A DNA stretch of 64,000 nt from Algoriphagus zhangzhouensis. GTDB taxonomy: Bacteria > Bacteroidota > Bacteroidia > Cytophagales > Cyclobacteriaceae. Under the pieces are notes generated by a model, which was not told the DNA's origin, made no database searches, and was given only the letters and a program-made list of their open reading frames with translations. Positions 34,513 to 43,270 of this stretch are shown piece by piece (the first letter of the stretch is position 1; each line of letters begins with the position of its first letter). Position numbers and translations under genes: made by a program. The stretch covers positions 1,337,619 through 1,401,618 of the forward strand of contig NZ_FRXN01000001.1 in the NCBI RefSeq assembly GCF_900148515.1, given 5' to 3'.

Positions 34513-35004
34513 ATGAAAAACAACTTTTTAATTATCCTTTTAATAACTTTTGGTTTATTCTCATGTAGTCAAGAAGATGAAACTCCTTTAACTCAGCTGG
34601 AAGGCACATATCTTGGTAACCTATTGGGATCAGATGACAACCCTCAATTTGTAGAAATGACATTTCAAGCTAACGGAGAATTGAAGATCGAGGAGTTTAG
34701 AATAAATGGGAAAAACGAAAGATGTTATTCAAGCATCAGTGAGGGGAAATACTCCTTGAAAGGAAATGAATTTACCTATACGATCAACACCTTTTTGGGA
34801 CTGGATCCGGCTGCTTTTTCTGAATGCTTTTCTCAATCAGAATTAATGGCGTACTTAGAAAATTCAGGATTGATCCAAGTTGGCTCGATTGAATTGAAAT
34901 CAGAAAATACTGTTTTTTCAATTTCTTACCCTTGCTATGATACTTTCGCTAACGCTAGAGTAAACTTGTGCGTCGGCTATTCTGATTTTGTCCTGCAGGA
35001 TTAA
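34513..35004 (+). CDS. Small lipoprotein of unknown function
   Basis: A 163-residue predicted lipoprotein (ITFGLFSCSQ, Cys 18). The mature part begins with TQLEGTYLGNLLG and reads as an all-beta domain of the lipocalin-like or similar barrel type found in many small Bacteroidota lipoproteins (EGTY..., GKYSLKGNEFTYTI). Five Cys residues in the mature part suggest possible disulfides. Its last bases overlap the end of the convergent arsS gene (stop codons share bases 35002-35003). No function can be given. Confidence 0.75.
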   Translation: MKNNFLIILLITFGLFSCSQEDETPLTQLEGTYLGNLLGSDDNPQFVEMTFQANGELKIEEFRINGKNERCYSSISEGKYSLKGNEFTYTINTFLGLDPAAFSECFSQSELMAYLENSGLIQVGSIELKSENTVFSISYPCYDTFANARVNLCVGYSDFVLQD

Positions 35005-36032
35005 GAAGTCTGACCTCCACAACTCGAACCCAATCCAGCTGTACAGCCGTAGCAATGCTGATCTAAGACAATCTCTCTGTTCTCTAAAGCTTCGAAATCA
35101 AACTCGGAAACATGCTGAGAGTTTCCTTTGACTTTTAAATCCAACATCTGATTGAAATCACAATCATATAGATATCCGTCCCATCCAATTGAAAGTGTAT
35201 TTCTGCACATTACGCCTGAAGCTGCTATAGGATTGAATGCCTCAATCAATGTCTGCATATACTCCTCGTAATTGCCACTTCGAAGCAAGTATTCCAAGAA
35301 TCTGCTGATTGGCATATTGGTAATGACAAACAGATTATTAAATTCAACACCAAACTTCCTTTTGAGCTCACGCTTGTAATCTGCCTCCAAAGAGGCCTGA
35401 GGCCCAGGTAATATGGCTCCTGTAGGATTGTAGACTAAATTGAATTCCAAACCAGACCCTTCGATTCCATATCCAACATCATTGAGTCTTTTCATCGCAT
35501 CTATGGATCGGTCAAAAACACCATCTCCACGCTGTCTATCTGTTCGAAAAGCTGTGTAATGTGGCAATGATGAAACCACTTCTACTTTGTGTTTTGCAAA
35601 AAACTCTGGTAGATCATGATACTTTTTATTGGCATTAATAATGGTCAAGTTGCACCTGTTGATGATATGCTTTCCAAGAGCCGATGCTTCCTCAACCAAC
35701 CAACGGAAATCAGGATTCATTTCCGGGGCTCCACCAGTGAGATCCACTGTTTGAATATTGGATTTTGCCAAAATATCCAAGCAATATTGCATGGTTTCTC
35801 GGGTCATGATCTCTTTTCGATCTGGACCAGCATCCACATGGCAATGTTGACAGGTTTGATTGCACATTTTTCCCAGATTCATCTGGAAAATATCGATGCC
35901 AGTTGGCTTCAAAGGAAACAATCCAATATTCTGAAGCTTCTCTTTGAAGGGTTCAAACCCATTTTTATTTAATTGCTCGAGCTGTTGAGTACTTTCTGAA
36001 AATGCATGACCTTGGGCTTTCAATGACTTCAT
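35001..36032 (-). CDS. arsS: Arsenosugar biosynthesis radical SAM protein ArsS
   Basis: A 343-residue radical SAM enzyme. The iron-sulfur motif CNQTCQHC (CxxxCxxC) near residue 57 is followed by DLTGGAPEMNPDFRWLVEEA, and the C-terminal DUF3641 region has CRNTLSIGWDGYLYDCDFNQ and CYGCTAGLGSSCGG, giving extra Cys ligands. ArsS is the family proposed to make dimethylarsinoyl sugars from methylated arsenic and an S-adenosylmethionine-derived ribosyl unit. It is one base from the AhpD-like gene upstream, the usual partner. No arsM methyltransferase or ars resistance gene is visible here, so methylated arsenic must come from elsewhere in the genome or from the environment. Confidence 0.93.
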   Translation of the reverse strand: MKSLKAQGHAFSESTQQLEQLNKNGFEPFKEKLQNIGLFPLKPTGIDIFQMNLGKMCNQTCQHCHVDAGPDRKEIMTRETMQYCLDILAKSNIQTVDLTGGAPEMNPDFRWLVEEASALGKHIINRCNLTIINANKKYHDLPEFFAKHKVEVVSSLPHYTAFRTDRQRGDGVFDRSIDAMKRLNDVGYGIEGSGLEFNLVYNPTGAILPGPQASLEADYKRELKRKFGVEFNNLFVITNMPISRFLEYLLRSGNYEEYMQTLIEAFNPIAASGVMCRNTLSIGWDGYLYDCDFNQMLDLKVKGNSQHVSEFDFEALENREIVLDQHCYGCTAGLGSSCGGQTS

Positions 36033-36033
36033 A

Positions 36034-36366
36034 TTACATCATTTTCTTTTTGGCCTGATTCATCATCTGAACGCCATGAACCAATGAAGCACCACCTCTA
36101 ATCGCACCAGCAACATGGACTGCTTCCATCAATTGCTCTTCAGTACAGCCTTTTTCCAAGGTATCTGAAGTATACGCATCAATGCAATAAGGACATTGGA
36201 CAGTATGAGCAACAGCCAGAGCAATTAGTGATTTTTCACGAGCCGTCAATGCACCTTCCTTAAAGACCTCTCCGTAATAGTCAAAAAATTTATCAGCCAA
36301 GTCCTTTTGAAAGTCGCCGATTTTACCAAATTTCTTTAAGTCTTCAGGATTGTAGTAGGTTTCCAT
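36034..36366 (-). CDS. ArsS-associated AhpD-like (carboxymuconolactone decarboxylase family) protein
   Basis: A 110-residue all-helical protein with the AhpD-type redox motif CPYCIDAYTSDTLEKG (CxxC near residues 57-60) and the following HVAGAIRGGASLVHG helix. This matches the small peroxidase-like family found next to arsS (arsenosugar biosynthesis-associated peroxidase-like protein). Its stop is one base from the arsS start, so the two are translated together. It may reduce or protect a thiol or arsenic intermediate, though the biochemical role is unproved. Confidence 0.9.
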   Translation of the reverse strand: METYYNPEDLKKFGKIGDFQKDLADKFFDYYGEVFKEGALTAREKSLIALAVAHTVQCPYCIDAYTSDTLEKGCTEEQLMEAVHVAGAIRGGASLVHGVQMMNQAKKKMM

Positions 36367-36465
36367 GTATGTAGTTAAATGTGTTGGTTAATTAAATAGA
36401 TTTTAAAGTTACTCAACAGTAAAACTACTAAGAGGGTTCTAAGAATTTGAACCCTTCAAAACAAA

Positions 36466-36494
36466 AAACCACTATTCATCCCGAATAATGGTTT
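36466..36494 (-). terminator. Terminator of the hydroxylase gene
   Basis: Arms aaaccactattc (36466-36477) and gaataatggttt (36483-36494) pair with one mismatch around a 5-nt loop. Read leftward, a T-rich run follows (tttttttgtttt counting the stem edge). It lies 25 nt past the stop at 36519. Confidence 0.75.
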
Positions 36495-36518
36495 CTGAAA
36501 TTGGTATTCATAGATTTT

Positions 36519-37115
36519 CTAAACGCTTTTCGAAATCAACTCGCGAATCCAATCATTTGGAATCACATCGATAGTCAAATTTATACGCTCTTCAGTCCCC
36601 AAATTATTCACTCGATGCGGATCATTAAGTTTTAGATACCAGCATTCCCCTGGTTTCATGGTAACGATCTCATCATTTAGTATAAATTCCACTTGATCAT
36701 TATTAAAAATGGGAATAGTTAAGCGAATCATAGATTTTTCTTCCTCCAATGCCAAAGTCGGGTCGGTATGCTCTTTGACAATCGCTCCGGGCTCAAGTCT
36801 TAGCAATCTTACCAAATTGACAGTTGTGTTTTCTCTAAAGAAATCAATCACACTCAACAATGCTGGGGATTGAGTCAATTCCTCAGTATCCAACCAATCC
36901 GTCCAAGAACCATCCGCATAATCCTCTGCTGGTGGAGGAAATGGAATAGAAGAGTCTACTTGGTAAGCTGGAGCTCGAAGAGGTATGACACTATAATAAA
37001 TAAAATCCCTTTGAGCGAGCTTTGCGACCTCCTTTTGCAAAGCCTCTACATCAAATTCGAAAGGCAATTTGACCCGATCAATCTTCTTTAAATTTGATTC
37101 AGTAATGTTTTCCAT
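36519..37115 (-). CDS. Aspartyl/asparaginyl beta-hydroxylase family protein (Fe/2-oxoglutarate)
   Basis: A 198-residue cytoplasmic protein matching the aspartyl/asparaginyl beta-hydroxylase cupin family. VNLVRLLRLEPGAIVKEHTDPTL provides the first His (and Asp) of the metal site, MIRLTIPIF and MKPGECWYLKLNDPHRVNN the second His, and EERINLTIDVI the closing strand with the Arg that binds 2-oxoglutarate. These enzymes hydroxylate Asp, Asn or related substrates. It has its own terminator downstream and is divergent from the M28 peptidase gene. Its substrate is unknown. Confidence 0.88.
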   Translation of the reverse strand: MENITESNLKKIDRVKLPFEFDVEALQKEVAKLAQRDFIYYSVIPLRAPAYQVDSSIPFPPPAEDYADGSWTDWLDTEELTQSPALLSVIDFFRENTTVNLVRLLRLEPGAIVKEHTDPTLALEEEKSMIRLTIPIFNNDQVEFILNDEIVTMKPGECWYLKLNDPHRVNNLGTEERINLTIDVIPNDWIRELISKSV

Positions 37116-37360
37116 CGACTTAATTGTTTTAAAAAATTTGAGAAGGAAGATAATAAATTAAGGGGAAAGCTTTAGCAAAAGATCAAACGCTATCCTTTTC
37201 ATGAAAAAAGCTCTTCCGTCAGATCATCCTCATTTTTTTCATTTCAAGCTTTAAACACAACCCTCTTTTACATGAGCTGCAATTTAGGTCCTGATTTTAA
37301 GCTTAAATTGAACGTTATTTTACAAATAGAAAATAAATCATCAACACCAACCCAATATTT

Positions 37361-38890
37361 ATGAAGAGAAAACTTTTACTCATGCCTGCTCTACTTTTGG
37401 CAGGTTTGACCTTTGCTCAGGAAAAGATTGACCTGGATGCAATTGAAAAAATCAAAAAGGAAGGCTTTGACAATTCCAAGGTGGAAGAAATAGCCTTTCA
37501 ATTAGTAGATAAAGCTGGTCCGAGATTGAGTAATTCGGAAGGATATAAAAGAGCAACTGACTACGCTGTAAAACAACTTTCGGATTGGGGCTTACAAAAT
37601 GCAACTACTGAGGCTTGGGGCGAATTCGGTAGAGGTTGGGAAATGGAAAAAAGCTACGTGGCCATGACAAAGCCTTATTACATGCCTTTCATCGCCATTC
37701 CAAAAGCTTGGACTGAAAGCACTAAAGGTGAGGTAAGCGGCAAAGTGGTTTTCTTAGATATCCAAAAAGATGAAGACTTTGAAAAATACAAAGGCAAACT
37801 CAAAGGAGCGATCATCGCCATTAAACCTTCCGGGTCTCAAGCACCAACTTTCGAACCGGACGCTGTTCGATTTACAGTGGAGCAATTGCACGGAATGGAA
37901 CATCCTGCTCCAAGACAAAGCAGTTTCACTCCTGAGATGAGAGCTCAGTTTATGGCCCAGCGAGCATTTGCGCAAAAGGTAAATGAGTTTATCGCTGAAG
38001 AAGGCGCTGCACTCATCATAAAAGGTGTGAATGGACGCCATGGAACGCTGTTTACCAGTAGCCCTAGAGGTTACTTAAAAGACACACCTGAAGGTATTCC
38101 TGAATTGGAAACTTCTCCTGAAAATGTCAACCTAATGGCACGTTTGAGTGAAAATGGTGTCGAGGTTGAAGTTGAAGCTGAAGTAAAAACAAAATACCTG
38201 AATGATGATATGCAAGGCTATAATGTCATTGCTGAAATCCCTGGATCAGATCCAACTTTGAAGGCTGAAGTCGTAATGTTGGGCGGACACCTAGACTCTT
38301 GGCATGGTGCCAACGGAGCCACTGATAATGCTGCAGGATGTATTGTAATGATGGAGGCAGTTAGAATTCTACAAGCAACAGGCCTTCAACCAAAAAGAAC
38401 TGTCAGAATCGCACTTTGGGGTGGTGAAGAACAGGGTCTTCATGGATCTAGAGGATATGTGAAAAACCATTTTGGAGATCGTGAAACCAAAGAAATGAAG
38501 CCTGAGCAAGAAAAAATCTCTGCGTACTATAACATTGACAATGGTACGGGTAGAGTTAGAGGTGTTTATCTTCAAGGAAATGCACAAGTAGAGCCAATCT
38601 TCAATGAGTGGTTTGCACCATTAGATGATATCGTAGAAGACAGAACCATCACCATCAGTAATACAGGAGGAACGGATCACTTAAGCTTTGATGCGGTTGG
38701 TATCCCAGGTTTTCAATTTATTCAAGACCCTATTGAATACAGATCCAGAACTCACCATACAAACATGGATACATTCGAGCGGTTGGAGCTGGATGACTTG
38801 AAGCAAATGGCAGTGGTCATTGCATCTTTTGTGTACAATACAGCCCAAAGAGATGAAATGCTTCCAAGAAAGTCTATGACAGAAGAATAA
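37361..38890 (+). CDS. Secreted M28-family zinc aminopeptidase with PA domain
   Basis: A 509-residue exported peptidase (signal peptide ending LAGLTFAQ, residue 20). A protease-associated domain (about 120-270, VSGKVVFLDIQ) interrupts the region before the catalytic domain. Zinc ligands and catalytic residues are visible: GGHLDSWHGANGATDNAAG, WGGEEQGLHGSRGYV (Glu pair), AYYNIDNGTGR (Asp) and RTHHTNMDTFE (last His). These residues fit the di-zinc M28 family that removes N-terminal amino acids. Monocistronic, with a strong terminator 20 nt after its stop. Confidence 0.93.
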   Translation: MKRKLLLMPALLLAGLTFAQEKIDLDAIEKIKKEGFDNSKVEEIAFQLVDKAGPRLSNSEGYKRATDYAVKQLSDWGLQNATTEAWGEFGRGWEMEKSYVAMTKPYYMPFIAIPKAWTESTKGEVSGKVVFLDIQKDEDFEKYKGKLKGAIIAIKPSGSQAPTFEPDAVRFTVEQLHGMEHPAPRQSSFTPEMRAQFMAQRAFAQKVNEFIAEEGAALIIKGVNGRHGTLFTSSPRGYLKDTPEGIPELETSPENVNLMARLSENGVEVEVEAEVKTKYLNDDMQGYNVIAEIPGSDPTLKAEVVMLGGHLDSWHGANGATDNAAGCIVMMEAVRILQATGLQPKRTVRIALWGGEEQGLHGSRGYVKNHFGDRETKEMKPEQEKISAYYNIDNGTGRVRGVYLQGNAQVEPIFNEWFAPLDDIVEDRTITISNTGGTDHLSFDAVGIPGFQFIQDPIEYRSRTHHTNMDTFERLELDDLKQMAVVIASFVYNTAQRDEMLPRKSMTEE

Positions 38891-38910
38891 AACCTCAATT
38901 CATATAAATG

Positions 38911-38943
38911 AAAAAGGACCTATTTGAATAGGTCCTTTTTGTT
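38911..38943. terminator. Bidirectional terminator after the M28 peptidase gene
   Basis: A perfect 13-bp stem (aaaaaggacctat at 38911-38923, ataggtccttttt at 38928-38940) with a ttga loop and A/T tracts on both sides. It separates the peptidase from the convergent GNAT-like gene. Confidence 0.92.
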
Positions 38944-38967
38944 TTGAAGAAATATAGACTTTGTATG

Positions 38968-39267
38968 CTAAACCGATTGAAATTGCCTATTACTCCTTCT
39001 AGGGTGTGATCTTGCAACTTTACTCTTAATAGCCAGGATAAAAGGACAGGTAGCGATTTCTTGCCAACCAGATTTTTTGATAAAGTCCAAAGTTTTCAAA
39101 ACCAAGTCCTCTCCAATCCCTTTTCCTCTGAATTCTTCCGGTACAAATGTGAAAAACAGTTCAAATCGATCTTCATTTTTCCTAAAGTAGATGTATGCAT
39201 ACACATGATCCTCCACTTCAATTTCAAATCTACTTTTTCTAGGTCGATATAGGAGATCGTAAAACAT
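38968..39267 (-). CDS. Small GNAT-like N-acetyltransferase (NATD1/YidJ-like type)
   Basis: A 99-residue cytoplasmic protein starting at the ATG at 39267 (MFYDLLYRPRKS); a TTG two codons earlier is unlikely. HVYAYIYFRKNEDRFELFFT is followed by the acetyl-CoA-binding loop VPEEFRGKGIGEDLV and WQEIATCPFILAI, the compact pattern of the short Acetyltransf_CG family. It ends in a basic tail (SHPRRSNRQFQSV). Relatives lack assigned substrates. Confidence 0.8.
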   Translation of the reverse strand: MFYDLLYRPRKSRFEIEVEDHVYAYIYFRKNEDRFELFFTFVPEEFRGKGIGEDLVLKTLDFIKKSGWQEIATCPFILAIKSKVARSHPRRSNRQFQSV

Positions 39268-39467
39268 GATCAATTTGCCTTAAAAGATGAATTCAGATGG
39301 CTCAATGTTCAACCATTCATTTAACCTTTAGACTGGGAAATTGAAAAAGGTCACATATTTTGAAAAAAATTTAAATCTCACGCTATAAACCTAAAGCCAC
39401 AAGAGAATAGACGTTCAACATTTATGAAAGAGAACCTTAAAAAAAATCCTAAAACACTTTCTTAAAA

Positions 39468-40790
39468 TCATTGATTGGTCCTCTCCCACCAGTCTTCCAA
39501 TTCCTGAGTCAATTTCTTTACAACATCAGGGTTTTGCTTCGCCACATTAGTTTTCTCAAATGGATCCTTGATGATCTGATAGAGTTGAACAGATTCTCCT
39601 TGTTCCGGTTCGGCCAAAATCAGTTTCCAATCTCCAGAGATTATCACCCGATGTTCTAGGCTTTTCTCTGGTGCAAAAACATCCACCATATCATGAGAAA
39701 AATCCACTGCATAGATACTTTTCCGAGAATCCAGAGCAGCTTGGTCCAGCACATCTATTCCCTCCATTGGAGTAGCTCCTTCTAGTCCTGCGACTGCCAA
39801 AGTTGTCGTGGGGATATCTACACTACTGACCAAATGGATAGTATCCATCTTTGGCGCAATTTTACCTGGCCAATGAAACATGATCGGTGTTCGTATCCCA
39901 AAATCAGCAGGATCTTGCTTGGAGCCTGGCATAAACTGATTTGTCTTATCTGGATTTTGAATCCAGCCGTTATCCGTCACGAAAATCAACAAGGTGTTTT
40001 CATCCAAAGACTCCTGTTTCAAATAATCCATCAATTCACCAACCGTTAAGTCCAACCATTCACACATCGCCCAATATTTGGCAATGGCTTCTGTAGGGGC
40101 TTTTGGAAGGTATTTTTGCAATAACGAATCAGGCGGAGTGTGAGGAGAATGTGGCAAGAATGGTGCATACCAAACCATAAAGGGCTTTTTCTCCTTTTCA
40201 GCCAATTGGATAAAATCATAAATCGGCTTCATTCCTTCCCTACCAATTGCCAAACCAGCATCTCCATGCCTTCCTCCAGTTGCAGCATCACCATGGGTCA
40301 TTCCATGAGTAAAGCCTGCGTCTTTCCAGCTTTTCCCCCACCATTTTCCTGTTTGAAGCGATAGATACCCAGCTTTTCCTAGAATCTGAGGGATGGTAGG
40401 TCTTTTTTGAAATTCATTTAAAAAGGCTTGATATTCTTTGGATCTTTCCAACTGCCATTCTGGACTATATCTTCTCTCTTTGGACTCAAAAAGCGGATCA
40501 TTACCGGTAATCTTGGTTTGCTGAGGGTAAAGCCCTGTGATCAAAGTTGCCAATGAGGGACTGCAAAGGGGAGCTGTTACGTATCCTCGGGTGAAGGTAA
40601 GTGACTCGTTTGCTAGCCGATCTATGTTTGGGGTTTCGATTTGAGGATGCCCCATAAACCCAAAGTCTGTCCATCCCTGATCATCTGATATGATGTAAAT
40701 GATATTGGGTTTTTCTGTTTGGGCAAAACTTCCCCAATTCCAAAAACACATCAAAAGAAGGAAAAAAAATTCAGGCTTAAAATGATTCAT
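39468..40790 (-). CDS. S1-family sulfatase with non-canonical CSPSL active-site motif
   Basis: About 440 residues from the ATG at 40790 (MNHFKPEFFFLLL); a TTG upstream (40805) is less likely. The signal peptide ends near WGSFAQ. Motifs: ISDDQGWTDFGFMG (metal site), PLCSPSLATLITGLYPQ (Cys near residue 76), GNDPLF, TDNGWIQNP and the C-terminal QLYQIIKDPFEKTNV. The position usually held by Arg in CxPxR is Leu. Related sulfatases with C-R-P-S-L at this place are known to me from Bacteroidota and Planctomycetes, so this may be a natural subfamily rather than a dead enzyme. Whether the Cys becomes formylglycine is open. Confidence 0.87.
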   Translation of the reverse strand: MNHFKPEFFFLLLMCFWNWGSFAQTEKPNIIYIISDDQGWTDFGFMGHPQIETPNIDRLANESLTFTRGYVTAPLCSPSLATLITGLYPQQTKITGNDPLFESKERRYSPEWQLERSKEYQAFLNEFQKRPTIPQILGKAGYLSLQTGKWWGKSWKDAGFTHGMTHGDAATGGRHGDAGLAIGREGMKPIYDFIQLAEKEKKPFMVWYAPFLPHSPHTPPDSLLQKYLPKAPTEAIAKYWAMCEWLDLTVGELMDYLKQESLDENTLLIFVTDNGWIQNPDKTNQFMPGSKQDPADFGIRTPIMFHWPGKIAPKMDTIHLVSSVDIPTTTLAVAGLEGATPMEGIDVLDQAALDSRKSIYAVDFSHDMVDVFAPEKSLEHRVIISGDWKLILAEPEQGESVQLYQIIKDPFEKTNVAKQNPDVVKKLTQELEDWWERTNQ

Positions 40791-40894
40791 AAACAGATGG
40801 GTCAATTGTAATTAAATTCACGCTAATCCTTCAATTTATCACATTGAATTCTCTCTTGCACCCTGCTATATCATGGAACTACAAACCGAGTCTT

Positions 40895-42253
40895 CTAATT
40901 CTCTAGCCTCTCAGGAGTATTGGGAATCTGATTGGATAAATGATTGTTTCCATCTTTATCTTTTTCCAACACAAATGCATCATAAAGGTCTCCCCTTGCT
41001 GTAAAAGCCTTGTATTCCAATTTATTATCTTTGATTTGAATCCATTGGAATAACTGTGTATTAAAAGCTTTTCGATCCATCCATGGATCATTTCCCACAT
41101 CGTACATTTTGGGACCAGCAACTGAAACCACGTACATTGGCCCTTCCCCCACTACATCTTTCCCATCACGGTTGATTACCCTTCCCCTAGCATAAGCATG
41201 ATCATGGCCCTGAAGAACCAAATCCACTTTATATTTTTCCAATATTGGCTGGATAAACTCAATCATATCTTCATTGATCCGGTCTGGTTTGGTTGAGAAA
41301 ATCGGATAATGGAAGGTAATCACAGTCCATTTCTTAGAATTTTCGGTCAGTATCTTTTCCAGCCACTCCACCTGAAGCATCTTTTTCTCTGGTATCTCAT
41401 CAATCAATTCCGCATCCAAAGAGATTACTTTCAACTCAGGATAATTGACCTCATAAGCCACTTCTTCCAGTCCTTTGGGACCATTGGTCGGAAGATTGAA
41501 TTGTGGTCTCCAGTGATGAGATAAAGTCACAGGGTTCTTGGCATATTCATGATTTCCCGGTGACATCATGATCGGGGTAGAAGAATGAATAAATCCTCCA
41601 GCTTCGAACCACTCTCCCCATTCATAATCAGAATCCTCATGGTTAATCAAGTCTCCTGCATAAAGCATAAAATCCACTCTTGGGTACTGAAAATAGGTTT
41701 CGCGAATCACCCTACTCCACATGGAAGCAACTTCATTTTGGGCATCTCCAAAATAAATAAAACTGACATCGTGATCATTTTCAGGCATTTTAAACTGAAA
41801 CCACTCACTCCAATACCCCTCATTTCCTACACGATACACATAGGTTTCTCCAGCTGCTAATCCTTTTAAATCCACTTCATGATAATTCGCCTCTATTTCA
41901 GGCTCTTCATCTTGTTGAGTTTTTAGGTAAGAAGTAGTGGCTTTAATTTTTTGAGGAGAATCAGCATGTTCTGGACCATCCGTTGCCACAGCAAATTCCA
42001 AGAAAGATTCTTTCTCGCTACAAGCGGTTCTCCAATTGATACCCACTGAAGAAAGTGGATCTTCTGCCAAATTGAGGATTATCCTATCAGGCTGAGATGA
42101 AGGCAAATATTGGGGTTTGATGAGGATATTTTGATTGGACTGGGCAGATAGCGATCCTATCGAAATAAAAATAAGAAATGTAATCACTGACAAAATGAAT
42201 ACGGGACTAAAATTCCTACTTGAATTATAAGAACCTTGAAAAGTGCTAAGCAT
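40895..42253 (-). CDS. Secreted purple-acid-phosphatase-like metallophosphoesterase (paralogue of 9887-11197)
   Basis: A 452-residue exported protein (signal peptide ending near IGSLSAQ, residue 38). An N-terminal FN3-like PAP domain (about 50-165) is followed by the metal-site motifs YFGDAQNE, YAGDLINHED, GNHEYAKN, TFHYPIFS and GHDHAYARG. As in the paralogue at 9887, the Tyr of GDxxY is replaced by Asn (GDLIN). The C-terminal ~90 residues closely follow the other copy (VSVAGPKMY, WMDRKAFNTQLFQW, GDLYDAFVL). It lies in the same orientation as the CSPSL sulfatase (105 nt apart) and behind the ROK gene. Likely a phosphomonoesterase in the periplasm or at the surface. Confidence 0.87.
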   Translation of the reverse strand: MLSTFQGSYNSSRNFSPVFILSVITFLIFISIGSLSAQSNQNILIKPQYLPSSQPDRIILNLAEDPLSSVGINWRTACSEKESFLEFAVATDGPEHADSPQKIKATTSYLKTQQDEEPEIEANYHEVDLKGLAAGETYVYRVGNEGYWSEWFQFKMPENDHDVSFIYFGDAQNEVASMWSRVIRETYFQYPRVDFMLYAGDLINHEDSDYEWGEWFEAGGFIHSSTPIMMSPGNHEYAKNPVTLSHHWRPQFNLPTNGPKGLEEVAYEVNYPELKVISLDAELIDEIPEKKMLQVEWLEKILTENSKKWTVITFHYPIFSTKPDRINEDMIEFIQPILEKYKVDLVLQGHDHAYARGRVINRDGKDVVGEGPMYVVSVAGPKMYDVGNDPWMDRKAFNTQLFQWIQIKDNKLEYKAFTARGDLYDAFVLEKDKDGNNHLSNQIPNTPERLEN

Positions 42254-42358
42254 TTTATATTAAAAACCTTTGTTTGAAGAAATCAGGCTATTCTGTATTA
42301 GACTAATTCCAATTTTTATTAAACAACCATCACTGTCAATGAAATGATTCTTTGGGTT

Positions 42359-43198
42359 CTAATTTTTATCAATCAATTCTAATTGAATCCTTTTTATTGC
42401 TCCCAGCGCTACAATCTGCTCTCCATCCGAAACTTTACGGATCATTCCTGGCTTCCAAAAAGCTGGAATCACATGCTTTTCAATGGCATTTATCATCGTT
42501 TCCCAATAGCCAGGCAAGCGAAGTGTTCCACCTCCTAATGCAATTTCCACTGGATTGAAAAGATTGATAAGACCTGCAATGGCTAATCCCAAATTAAAAC
42601 CACCCTCCTGAATGATTTGCAACACTTCAATTTCTCCTTCATGAGCTTTTCGAACCATTTCTGAAGCCGTTAATCCGAGTCTGTCAGCCATATATTGCCC
42701 GCCTGACATTTCATCCAATCGCCTGACTTCCCCATTGTTGAACATGGGAAAATAGCCTAACTCTCCGGCCCAGCCATCGGCACCTAAAACTGGCTTCCCT
42801 CCAGAAATCAGTGCAGCCCCAATTCCCGTCCCCACCATGATAACTCCACCTGAAAAAGAATCATCTTTTTCTCCAAATTCTTGGCTTAAAGCTGCTTTAA
42901 TATCATTGCTCAACAATATCTGAAAAGGAAAATCCTGCCAATCTTTTTTCGGAGAAAATCCATTTAATAGGGGCAAAACATCACATTCTACAATCTGATT
43001 ACTTTGAACCAATCCAGGGACTGCAATTCCAACAGCCTGAATCTCGAGCTGATTACTTTGAATAAAATCAAGGATAGCTGTTTTAAAATCTTTACTGGAA
43101 AAGCCCTTCCCTGTGAGGATTTTTTCTTGTATTTCTCCGCACAACAAAAGCATTTTGGTACCACCCAAATCAACTCCTAAGAATGAAAAATTATCCAT
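42359..43198 (-). CDS. ROK-family sugar kinase-like protein without the usual zinc motif
   Basis: A 279-residue cytoplasmic protein of the ROK superfamily. Phosphate-binding FLGVDLGGTKMLLL at the N-terminus, SNDIKAALSQEFG with the catalytic Asp, VGTGIGAALISGG and IALGGGTLRLPGYW are present. The typical EIGH and CxCGxxGC zinc-binding region is missing: the sequence reads GELGYFPMFNNGEVRRLDE. Cys-free ROK kinases exist, so activity as a glucokinase or a related sugar kinase is still possible. It lacks the N-terminal HTH of ROK repressors. It may phosphorylate a sugar released by the nearby sulfatase/phosphatase enzymes (inference). Confidence 0.85.
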   Translation of the reverse strand: MDNFSFLGVDLGGTKMLLLCGEIQEKILTGKGFSSKDFKTAILDFIQSNQLEIQAVGIAVPGLVQSNQIVECDVLPLLNGFSPKKDWQDFPFQILLSNDIKAALSQEFGEKDDSFSGGVIMVGTGIGAALISGGKPVLGADGWAGELGYFPMFNNGEVRRLDEMSGGQYMADRLGLTASEMVRKAHEGEIEVLQIIQEGGFNLGLAIAGLINLFNPVEIALGGGTLRLPGYWETMINAIEKHVIPAFWKPGMIRKVSDGEQIVALGAIKRIQLELIDKN

Positions 43199-43270
43199 AT
43201 GTAATTTCTAAAAATCTAATTGCAATTAGGCCTAAAACTATATTCAATTCCAACCACTGTGGAATTTAAA

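Noticed and set aside
40790..40805. TTG start extending the CSPSL sulfatase
   Set aside because: The ATG at 40790 gives a normal signal peptide; the extra five residues add nothing.
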